A stretch of DNA of 64,000 bases, taken from positions 18,476,001 to 18,540,000 of the forward strand of contig NW_020825288.1 in assembly GCF_003286085.1 (NCBI RefSeq). The letters run 5' to 3'. The DNA is from Drosophila persimilis. Taxonomy: Eukaryota; Arthropoda; Insecta; Diptera; Drosophilidae. Every line of letters starts with the position of its first letter. Within the stretch, counting starts at the first letter, position 1. Shown here piece after piece: positions 40,485 to 50,149 of the stretch. Made by a program: the position numbers and the translations under genes. The notes under the pieces were generated by a model. It did no database searches and had not been told where the DNA came from. It saw only the letters and a program-made list of their open reading frames with translations.

Positions 40485-42117
40485 TTAATTAAGAATCATC
40501 TTGCGTGAAATGTTTATTTTCCTTACAATTGGTTTTGGGAAAATACGCTTCATATCAACCCGATGCAAATGCTCCTCGTACGCTTGGTGAAGCATCTTGT
40601 ATTCTGATCCACTGAGGCAAGGCAAGCAGAGACTACACTTTTCCTTGTTGCAGTTCTTGTCACAATCGTTCGAAGCGCATGTATTTAAGGCTGTTGCCAA
40701 ATTTTTATCAGATGCAAGAAAGTCGCTGCTGTCAGAAAAGCTATAAAAAAGCAATGTATATTTCAACTGAAACATATTTGAACAGTTTGTACTTACATGG
40801 GGGCACTTGTTCCACGTAATTGACGTATTCCGACCAAGTTAAATACACTATATAGCACTTGCTCATACAAAAGCGAATTTGGCTTGAAATGAGCCGATGA
40901 AAGATTTGGCGACATATTGGCCTCCATGAGATAAACTTTTAGATTCTCGTCGATAAAAAGATCAAATCTCATCAAGTCAAAGAAATTATGCTGTTTGTAC
41001 GAGTGAAGAATATTGACAATGTCTTTTTCCTTCGTCAAAACTGTTGTGCGGATGATATGTTCTACTTGAGGCCATATTTTGGAAGGGTCCATGGACTGAT
41101 CGCGTACATATGCCTCAAAAACATTACGCATGCTACCCCCGAAAAGATTGTAATACTTCCGTAATGAAGGAACTTCCCAAGTAGGTAAATAGTCGTCGCC
41201 CACTATGTATTTGTCTACGTTTTCACTGTCGAAGGGATAATATTTTACAGGACAGTAACGAAATAGAACGTCGCCAGTGTAGATGTACACACGAAGGGGG
41301 TTAATCTCAGTTATCACCACGTAAACGCCGATATCAAATTTATGTCCGTCCACCAAGAATGGTTTTGGTATGAACTCTTGAACGAAAGAATCATTTGACC
41401 AGAGATCGATATCACTTGGTTTGCGAACTTTGATATGTCTATGCTCATTGTGTTTCTCCACAAAAAGTGCATCTGGGTCTGGGTGTGCATGGGCGTATTC
41501 TAAGAAGTCGACTCTCTGTGTTGGAAGTCTAAATGCACGAGGAAGAAATGGCAGTGAAGTTGTACACAAATCCACCTTGTTTGTTAAGTATCCACAGCCC
41601 GGAAAATGATTAACTTTCTGATGCTGGCCAAGGTTCTTTAAGTTAGGAAGGGAAAGGAATGGATAATCATGGGCCCACAAGAGATTCCAACTTTCGTTTA
41701 ATTGAACCCTTTCGTATCCGAATCTATGAAGAACATTCACTACATGTACCAAGTGCTCTTCTGTATGACTTTTGCCGAAAATCGCATAAGTGGGCGCACC
41801 TGATTGCAGATCTTTCAAGGTACTATTTGATGTATTCTGCGAACTTAAGATGAAGTTTTTGACTGGACGCGGAAGGGCGACTAATACGGAAGTAGTTACT
41901 GCTATAGCTGCTAAGAATAGCATAATTGGTCGCAAGGCACTACTGCCTGTGTACTTGGTGACCGGTTTCTCTGGAGACCCTTCATCACGTTTCATCACAG
42001 CATATTTAGCCACCTAAAAAAGAGAAAGTTATTTGTTTACTTCGTGGCTTTCTTTCTCTTTAATATACTTACCATAGGTTCTGGCGTAGAAGAATTTCTT
42101 TTCAAGTTTGACTCCAT
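40485..42117 (-). CDS. Tubulin tyrosine ligase-like protein with membrane anchor (TTLL15-like)
   Basis: Three exons, complement(40485..40740, 40797..42013, 42073..42117), give 505 residues; donors are GTAAGT and phases agree. After a 40-residue charged head comes a hydrophobic segment (IMLFLAAIAVTTSVLVAL), a likely signal anchor, so the TTL domain would face the lumen or outside. The TTL domain shows NHFPGCGYLTNK, the phosphate-binding-like VQEFIPKPFLVDGHKFDIG (FDIGVYV core), and the metal/ATP site FDLFIDE...LMEANMSPNL, so catalysis looks preserved. A Cys-rich module follows the domain (CDKNCNKEKCSLCLPC). TTL-like enzymes ligate amino acids to tubulin or other proteins; a membrane-anchored member matches the poorly known TTLL15 group. 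No symbol is given because I am not sure of the fly name. Confidence 0.8.
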
Positions 42118-42519
42118 CCTACATTGGATTACTTTTATTTATACAGCAATAATTAGAAAAACTAATAAATGCATTCTAAAGCAATTGTAAAACAAATGGA
42201 AAACGATACCATTCACACATTCCAAGCAACTCTGAGCCAAGACTAACTTTTTCCAGTGAATGTCGAACTTGGCGCTAGTTTAAAAATTCCATCTCTAAAT
42301 ATTAACCCATTACGGACCAATGGGTATTAAAATACCCGTGAAAATTACGAAATTTGAACTGCGGGCAACCTAAACTACCATTTTTGTTCTATATGGAAAA
42401 ACTTCTTTTGACTTTAATATATTCATAAGCATAATGAATAAAAGGGTTATTTAATTAATATAACTTTTATGTTACTATATTTTGGACATATAGAAAATAT
42501 TTATATATACATACATATA
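42118..42519. other. Upstream DNA of the TTLL gene
   Basis: AT-rich; probably holds the TTLL promoter and 5' UTR. I see no TATA box at a fitting distance and no other feature. Confidence 0.35.
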
Positions 42520-43153
42520 CGAGGGCTGCTATTTATATTTCGGTAATTTGCAATACTAATGTCAATACGTAAAATCTGACAAGTCCATAATAAACTTTGT
42601 CATTTTTAAGCATATTTGTACGTACAACGATTTTATGTAAAATTGGTTTTTGTTTGGTTTTCAATCAGTTAAAAAAATCAATTTGGCAAAATAATGGAAA
42701 TTTCTCGAAAGGGTTTTCATTGTATTATTTTTCAGAACTTTCGACGTGGGGAAACCACCATTAAAAATGACCATTTATCGCTGGTTTACAGAATTTAATC
42801 GTGGTCGTAGTGCAGTCGATGACAAGTTCCGTGAAGGTCGTCTAAAATCAGTTGTCACAAAACATCGATGGTGTGCGTGAACTGATAGTGCAAGATCGAC
42901 ATGTGACATATCGTAAGATAGAGGCATCCTTGCACATTGCACTTAGTTGTAAAAAAGTTGTCTTTTCGTTGGCTCGCGTCGATTGGAGGAAGGAAATGCT
43001 TCAAAAGACGTTTATAAACTCGTGATATGTGATGAATCATGGATATATGCGTATGAGCAGGAAACTAAAAAGCAATCGTGTGGGTGTTCCAAGATGAAAG
43101 ATAAAAGTTTTGGTTCTTATTTACTATTCCCGTAATATAATTAGCAGCCCTCG
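42520..43153 (+). mobile_element. mariner-family DNA transposon relic
   Basis: Terminal inverted repeats of about 27 bp, starting CGAGGGCTGCTA, lie at 42520-42546 and 43127-43153 with a few mismatches. Between them, broken plus-strand text matches mariner transposase: IYRWFTEFNRGRSAVDD (helix-turn-helix end) and VICDESWIYAYEQETK (DDE region, with the 'DE.W' motif). The copy is far shorter than a full ~1.3-kb mariner, so internal sequence, including much of the catalytic core, is lost. Confidence 0.75.
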
Positions 43154-43192
43154 ATATATACATATATACTTATTATATTTAAGGTTTGTTTG

Positions 43193-43387
43193 TTAAACAG
43201 CCTTAGCCTTTTTTGTCAAATCTGGTTCAACTCCAATGTTACAGTCCCGGAAGCAGGTACTGGGATGCAGGCATATCCGGCATCTCAAACAGCTATATTC
43301 CGGTTTTCCATCGCATTTATCAATTCTATGATCAACCTGGTCATAGCGCACTAGCTGTGATGTCGACGATGATGAATTTCCATGCAT
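43193..43387 (-). pseudogene. Possible piggyBac-type transposase C-terminal zinc-binding relic
   Basis: The minus strand reads YDQVDHRIDKCDGKPEYSC then LRCRICLHPSTCFRDCN. The pattern Y-x-C-x2-C-x3-LHP-x2-CF resembles the Cys-rich C-terminal domain of piggyBac-derived transposases. Only this ~60-residue end is seen, beside a mariner relic, so it is a fragment of a DNA transposon or of a domesticated copy. The match is from memory of the pattern only. Confidence 0.35.
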
Positions 43388-43979
43388 TTCCCATAGCTGC
43401 GTCTAACGAATTCGTTAGTAGCGGCCAAAATCAATTTCGAATTTCCTTTACCGATTCGAACCATCGTTCGTCCATCGAGTCATTAGTTTATGACTTGTAA
43501 TTTTGTTCTCTTTTAACTACTATGGTCCCCAAGGCAAACATATCAAAATTTCAAGCCCTCAATGGGTTAATGGATTAAAAAATGGGTTAAACAAAATTGT
43601 TTGATTTACTAAACAAGTTGGTTTGCTCATTTTTTTTCTGTGAGCTCGTTAAATTAGTTAAGTTGTTTTAATAGCTCGATCGATTTGATCCCTCTCTAGG
43701 TTTCACACCTAGCAACTTCTTGGAGATGGGCCCTTTGTATCGATAACGTGAAGAAAATATCTACTGTTTATGGCACCTTGGTGTGCTAACGCCGAGTAAA
43801 ATTCATGTAGAAATGCATGTAACCCCGTTAACGAGGTTGAAGTGACGATTTGATCAAAAAATGTATTTTTTCAAAATCACTCAAAAGAAAGGGTCCCAAG
43901 GTTCGTGCAACGAAAGTTTTTCACAATGTAGCAATTCCAAGTTAGGTGAAAAAATGCAAGCTTAAAAAACAAATTTAAA

Positions 43980-44300
43980 AAACCATCGCGATTTTGAAAA
44001 GAATAATAATAAAATTTCGCTCCACCCCTTTTCGCCCCCACCAATGTTGAAAATTTGTGGGATCCACAATTTTAAAGATGGCGGTGGCGGCAAAGGGTGG
44101 GGCGAAATTTTGAAATACACTTGTAACAGTGACATATCACAGAAGTCTGGATACAAAACGTCGTTGCTCCAGATCTTATAGTCTCTAAGCACTAGGCGCT
44201 CATAGGGACGGACAGAGGGACAGACGGACGGACGGACCGACAGACATGGATCCATCGACTCGGCTATTGATGCTTACCAAGATTTTCAGAGGATTTAAGA
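43980..44300 (-). repeat. Dispersed repeat copy
   Basis: Inverted copy: 'caaagggtggggcgaaattttg', 'gtgacatatcacagaagtctgga', 'tatagtctctaagcactaggcgc', a long gacggacggacgga run and 'gactcggctattgatgc'. It overlaps the family text of 44660-45121. Confidence 0.6.
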
Positions 44301-44659
44301 CCCCGGAATATATTAAGTTATAAATCTGAAGCTTTTGGTTGATATTGTGGCATAGACAACAGTGTAAAACTAAAGCAACTTTGGTCTGGAGCAACTTTAA
44401 CATATGCTCTGCAACCTGATGTTCCAAAGCGACCGTGTAGACTGAGAGCCCAACGTGTACTTCTGTATTTATTTTGATTGAATCGAATAACGATTTAACG
44501 TTGTTTGTTACTAGTTAAAAAGGCGGAAATATGTAGGTATTTGCAAAAGAGACAAAAAAAAATTTATTTACATCCCTATATATCGCGTGCTTATATTTTG
44601 TAATGCAGGCAAACGCAATGGTAGCTACGGGTGCCTCTTTCGCCTTCAGCTTGAGTTTT

Positions 44660-45121
44660 TATACCCGATACTCAAATTGATTGTAGGGGTATACTCGTAT
44701 TAGATTTGTGTATTAGATTAAGAGGCTATTAAGGCTAGAGCAAATTTGGTATCCTCCCGTTAGATCTTACTGTTACAAGTATATTTCAAAATTTCGCCCA
44801 CCCCTTTCCGACCCACCGATGTCGAAAATTTGTGCCACCCACAATTTTGAAGGTACGAGAAAATTAAGAACGCACAATCATAGAGAATGACTATATCTAC
44901 CAGATTGCCGAACCTTGATCAGATCGGACTATTATTATAGCCAATGGTAATAATAAATTTTCGGTCTCTACGCGTCGCCCGACGAAAGGTTCCGACTGTT
45001 TTTCTGTCTGTCTCGCAGGCACTGTTTGTCAATCAATGTACGCGGAGCCATAATGCCTAAGTATCGGGTATAAATGTAGAGTTGCGGCCGTAGCAGCAAC
45101 TCACAACGTTACCGCTCGTTT
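44660..45121 (+). repeat. Dispersed repeat copy, nearly complete
   Basis: It begins 'tatacccgatactcaaattga', passes 'acccctttccgacccaccga' and 'gcacaatcatagagaatga', and ends 'gtagcagcaactcacaacgtt' followed by 'accgctcgttt'. It is the most complete copy of the right part of the family in this window. No coding sequence. Confidence 0.6.
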
Positions 45122-46295
45122 AACTTTATGCTCACGGCGTAAATAAATAAACACATTTTGTGTTGCACACATTTGACATGCTCCACAAATACTGCATCTC
45201 ACTTTATTTTCTTTTTTTGGTTTTAGCCGAGTACCACGATTTGGGCCAGATGTTTGCAAGACAAACAAAGAATAATGGTCGAGATAACGACCGGGAAAAG
45301 TTATTTTGGAAAACAACTTCTTTGTCTCTTAAGCTTCATACCAGCTTCAACAAACTGCTGTTAATTTTATTTTATTAAGGTTCTTAAAGTCGTTTGCAAA
45401 ATCGCTTGTTTAAGGCCCAAAGGAAATCTTTCCTAGTTAATGCAAGTTTGAATATGTGGGACCCAGGATACAATTTAATGCAAATATAATTGGACCAATA
45501 AAAGGAAATTAAAGATGATAAGAAAATGAATAAAGTAAATGCGATATTTGTGGAGCATGTCATAATGAATGGTAATGAATAACCTAAGCACGCGATATAA
45601 ATAAATAAATATACTTCTTCGACTTTGTGTTTCTGTTGCTTCATTTAGAAATCCATGTACCCATCAATTTAATCAGCAATAAACAACGTTAGGTCCTAAT
45701 TCGATTGAATACTCCGTCGCCTACCATCACGTGCAAGCGTGACTCCAAGCCTATTCCGTCAAATATAGGTTGCCCTAAACAACATTTCTTTGGTTTTATT
45801 TTATTGTATGTTTTTACCAGGTACTAGTAGTTTAATGTTTTCGTTCAAGTGTTTGTAACACTTAAGTTTGTAACCTAAGTAAACCATTCTGACCCCATAA
45901 AGTGCATATTTTTCTTCGGATTCTAAAGCCGTGTGAAAAATGGCATGTTTAATGCTCACTTGGTTTATATGTTATATATGTTTATATGTTGAATGTTATT
46001 ATTTCTACTCTTGCAAACAAAATTGATTTAAAAAATATTTGAATTCCCTTAGACTCGTTCTTCAATTTTTTAATATATAGTTTACAAAAAGGTAGGTATC
46101 CAATAGTCGGATTCTGGAGTACAGCGTTTTGACGTACTTTGTATTTTTTGGCCTGTTATATAGAGCTTGCCAATCTTTGGAAACAGATGCATGCCTCCAG
46201 TCGCTAATAGCAGCGAGTATTGAACGTTCAACTTTGTTTCGCATTGCGGGCTTACTGAAATATTCTACGATGAACTAACAGCGATTAGCACACTA

Positions 46296-47667
46296 ATGGA
46301 GCTTTGGGATGAGAAGAAAAGAGCCCTAAGGGCACTGGACTACTTTAAATTTCTCGACAATGATCAAGCAAGTGAAACGTGTTATTTTATCAGACAAACT
46401 TTGTATATACTTATGTTTGGTGTAGATCGTTACTGCTTGCAGAATCGGGACTATTAAGCAATATGAACCATTGGAGACAATATATTATGAGGATAAAGGC
46501 ACCATAACAAACGTCCAATTTGTGCTTAGTGGAGAATGTCTTTTACTTCAATGCCTAAATATGACGGTATCAAACTAAAATTAGCTTTTAACAAACATAG
46601 CGATTTCTTATTTGTGCACATTTTAGGTCACTTTAAAAAATGGAAAAAAGATTTTTCATCTAATAGATGAATCTGAGGAAGGTATTTCTTTCATGAATAC
46701 TATGAAAACGCCATCAAACACCAGTCAGCTGACTAGTAAATGTTCTCTAAATAAAAATGTAGGAGACATTTTTGATAGTTACAATTCTGGTATAGTGGAA
46801 CAAAAAACTAACAAATCACTCAAGCCTGTGGTAAGTCGATCAATCATAGTAGTGCTTATAGTATATCCGGTATTCGTAAAGTATTTTGTATTCGTGACAT
46901 GAGATTTAAGAAGAAGAAGGCTGCGATTTTAACGTAGTAAAGTAAATTTAGTATATAATACACATGTCAGAGCCGATTAATCCATTTCCCCGTGCCCGGT
47001 ATGCAGGAGGGAAGGTTTTGATAAGGGAATCTTACTGAATCTCTCTTATTTAATAGTACACCCAAATGGGTTCTAAGATTTATTTTTGAATTCTTTAAGT
47101 ATACGTAAAACGAGCTACAGGAATCTAAATAGGTTCCTGGTATTTTGTGTTGTATTTATTGTATTGTTAATCTGTCTTCCGTTAGATCCTAAAAGAACCA
47201 TATTCCTTGAGACGATATTATCTTCAATGATACAAAACATAAACTAGCTATATTGTATAAATATGTAATTTCAGCTTAAAAAATATGAAAGCCATTTTAT
47301 TGATGTTGGAAAACTTACATTTGGAGCAATAATTGGATTGGGAGAGAACATGAAGCTTCGTGTAATAATGGCGCGATCCAGAGTTCAGTGTTTAGTGCTT
47401 CCTAGATCTTTCTTATTGGAAAACAACCAAAACCCAGGAAACATTTGGCAGCGTCGATTGTTTTATCTGGATTGTACTATCCCATCAAGGGAATCTATAT
47501 TTTCCCACTTTCTCAAATGTCGTGAATGGAAAAAACTTAAATACAATATTATTCAAAAAGATTTGAGTTCGTTTGTAAGTGATAAATCTCGCTATGATGA
47601 TATACCAATTATATGTCGTATTGTGGAAGTAAATGAAGATGACTCAAATATTCAACTAACTAAATAA
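46296..47667 (+). CDS. Cyclic-nucleotide-binding-domain protein (fly testis CNBD type), C-terminal part
   Basis: Visible exons are (46282 or earlier)..46367, 46426..46566, 46627..46830 and 47275..47667, all phase 0 at the shared joints. The CNBD fold reads ACRIGTIKQYEPLETIYYED, then VQFVLSGECLLLQC, then a long variable loop and GKLTFGAIIGLGENM, which matches CNBD strands up to the phosphate-binding turn. A family-type tail follows (NIWQRRLFYLDC, KCREWKKLKYNIIQKDL). The canonical R of the cAMP pocket is not obvious, as in many fly CNBD2-like proteins, so ligand binding is uncertain. The ATG at 46296 would give 269 residues, shorter than usual; upstream exons may be missing or unseen. The first intron (46368-46425) starts GCAAGT, a GC-AG intron. 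The gene resembles the CG14693-type testis genes (from memory). Confidence 0.65.
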
Positions 47668-48186
47668 AGGCCGGATCGACAATTAATATATACTTGATGT
47701 GGTCGAAAACGCCTCGTACAATATGTTACAAATCTAAAAACACCTCCCAAATCTACCAAAATACTTCAGAATTTTTGCCGACATACATAAATACATATGT
47801 ATATCGTGGTATCGAACATTTAAACAAGGCTTGGCAACTTAGCATTTAGGGAACACGACTTAAAATGGCATAGATTAGGTAAGAAACCATTAGTTGGGCT
47901 GGTCAACCCAGGTCAAGGTCAGTTGTATGCAAATCCGCCCATTGTGGTGTCCATCATTGTTAGTGTCTTTAGATGAAGGATGTTTTTGAAACATCCCAAC
48001 GCTTCTATGAGGAGTTCCAGGACTGTAATGAAGCCCCAACCTACATATGTACACCTAGAGAAAATTAGCTGAAATTTTAATATTTACATATACTCGTACA
48101 ACTAAAGTGTAAACCAATACATGTTTTCCTTACATTAAATACTGGCATTATTAAAAAATATTTAAATCATTTATGTTTAAATCATC
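47668..48186. other. Intergenic DNA, nothing assigned
   Basis: The stop of the CNBD gene overlaps an AATAAA, so its 3' UTR may be very short. The rest is spacer with no feature that I recognise. Confidence 0.35.
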
Positions 48187-48508
48187 ATGGATGAATTCAA
48201 CCATAGCAGAAAGTATCTTATTGCTGGGCAAACCAAAGCTGCGGTTCAACTGGCAATGGAATTTTCTTATCTAGTATGTTTTCGAAATCTATTATCCTCC
48301 TTTTATCACCAATAAATAAAGAAGCTAAGCACAAACTTCTTTTAAACTCGAGATTTTAACGCGAGTTTGCGGTAGAAATCACCACCTAACCGAACGAGAA
48401 CTCGTCAGATCAGCTCTACGGATCCAGCGTGAACATTTGCTTTTAATGAACAGCTTCGGACTATGCGCCCATTACCCCTGCTATTCCTGTCTCCATAATT
48501 ACGGATAG
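48187..48508 (+). CDS. Possible two-exon small protein (80 aa), unknown function
   Basis: Exon 1 (48187-48273) starts with ATG and ends at a good donor (CTA|GTATGT). Exon 2 (48353-48508) follows a pyrimidine-bearing acceptor and ends in TAG. Both joints are phase 0 and the intron is 79 bp, a usual fly size. The product reads MDEFNHSRKYLIAGQTK..., then after the joint GRNHHLTERELVRSALRIQ, ending in a Cys/His/Tyr cluster, CAHYPCYSCLHNYG, which could bind a metal. I do not know the family. The agreement of frame, phase and intron size supports it, but it could still be chance or a remnant. Confidence 0.4.
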
Positions 48509-48789
48509 CATAGCCAGGTAACTTTAACATTCGATACGGAAGATTGGTATTTTTCGATTAATAATTAGCAGATGATTTGATCTTTAAGTCTCCTATATTT
48601 AAGTCCTATATCACATTTGATGTAAGGGCGACGTCAGACAGTCATTAGGCGTGGCTTGCGATCCCTCGTCTGACGAATTTGATTCTTAGTGTTGTCAAGG
48701 ACTACAAGGATAGTGCGGTAAGCACTATCAGGAACCACTCACAGGTCCATTAATAACCGAGTATAAAATATATCATCAGAAGCTATGTA

Positions 48790-49915
48790 AGAAAGAGCTA
48801 CGTGACGACAGCTTTCAGTTGGAACAGCTATTGTTCTCACTCTGGTCCTGCCCGAAGTCTTAAGGGGCCCCGTTGGAGACGCCATACATTCCCTTCTAGC
48901 GCATAAGCTTGACCTTTCAGGGTTTTCGCCCAACCTCCTGAGATGGATTTCTAGCTATCTTTGCTCCAAGTCTCAAAGAGTCCTCTTCAAAAACTTCCTC
49001 TCTTCACCAGTCAAGGTTTCTTCGGGAGTACCACAGGGCAGCCATCTATGCCCCTTACTCTTAAACTCTTTATTAATGACTTGCCTTCGGTATTAACATA
49101 CTCTCGAGTACTTATGCATGCGGATGATGTTAAACTCTGTATCCAGCGCAAGGACATTTCATTTCATTCTCGCTTGCAATCCGATCTTAATAACTTTCAG
49201 TCATAGTGTTGTACAAACTTGTTACACCTTAATGCCTCGAAATGCAAAGTCATGACATTTCATCGTTCTTGCCCCTTGTTGGCTCCTTCGTATGGTGCCC
49301 TTAGTACAAAGTACACCAGGGCCGTATGGAATCAGAACAGAAAAACTGTTGACTCTTTGCACTGCGGGGCCTTCACTGGGATCCGAGTGTGAGACTCCCA
49401 TCTTACCCTAGTAGACTGCTATTAGTAAACCTCCCATCCTTAGTTAACCGTAGAAAAATGCTTGGTATGATATTTATGCACAACTTGATCGGGGGTGACA
49501 TAGACAGCCCTGATCTGTTGGGCCGCATAATCTTCACGATTCCTATTAGACTCACTAGAAATTTTATACCGTTGTTCCTTCCACTTTGTAGATCGAATTA
49601 TTCCTTGCATGAGCCGTTTAGGGTCTTCCCTTCCCTCTACCATATTATATCCACCACTAATTCTCTTCCTCTTATTAAATTACTAATCCTTACACACCTT
49701 TCTAGTAATTAGTAGTTGTAGTGGTATTTGTATTTTGATTGCATGCTTAGTTTCTTAGTAATTTTAGTGCTAATTTTCCTCGAATGTTAGCCTGGGATCC
49801 GCGCGTAACAGCCTTCTGCTGGTTTCACACGGGCCACTTGTCGGTGCAGTAGCTGCATCGCCTCTTGAAAGATGCAGTCATTGGCTGTCAACGTCCAAGA
49901 ATTAGATATCAATAA
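48790..49915 (+). mobile_element. CR1-like LINE fragment, plus orientation
   Basis: Plus-strand text carries reverse-transcriptase motifs: SSGVPQGSHLCPLL near 49015, then LFINDLPS and MHADDVKLCI (YADD with Y to H) near 49110. A C-terminal part (RLPSYPSRLLLVNLPSL) runs to about 49700 and is followed by 3' non-coding text to about 49915. The motif style is CR1/Jockey superfamily. Stops interrupt the frame (for example after DLNNFQS at 49204). The segment from about 49130 on is shared, inverted, with 60755-61645; this copy lacks about 95 bp near 49796 that the other has. Confidence 0.65.
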
Positions 49916-50149
49916 ATCGTACCGGTCTTTCGGTCTTTCGGTCTTTATTTTTTCAAACTTTTTCGTGCATAGTCCCACTGTGCACTTATGTACTTATACA
50001 TACAGTGTATGGTGTGGGCAATAGCTGTTGGTATGGAAACACATGACATTTCAGGTCACTAGGCACAACCCCAACAAGGATATTTCCTTAGTTAGTTTTC
50101 CTTCAACATTTTATGTGAATAGTTCGTTATTGGAGACTATCATCTTAAT

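Larger units (their letters stand above)
43388..46281. other. Region with dispersed repeats and an imperfect inverted duplication
   Basis: Two dispersed-repeat copies lie at 43980-44300 and 44660-45121. About 45 bp around 45168-45215 (gacatgctccacaaata core) recurs inverted at about 45515-45562, and 'atatcgcgtgctta' occurs at 44580 and inverted near 45600. A minus-strand open stretch (45384-45644) is hydrophobic, with LALTRKDFLWALNKRFC at the end, faintly like a receptor tail, but too weak to call. Upstream exons of the CNBD gene should lie here if it is whole, and I could not find them. Confidence 0.35.

Noticed and set aside
45384-45644. Minus-strand hydrophobic frame with a receptor-tail-like end (LALTRKDFLWALNKRFC)
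   Set aside because: No NPxxY-type motif, no upstream helices and part of the region is duplicated in inverse; too weak to call a receptor.
46062-46244. Minus-strand 60-codon frame just upstream of the CNBD gene
   Set aside because: No recognised domain and no supporting splice partner; could be chance.
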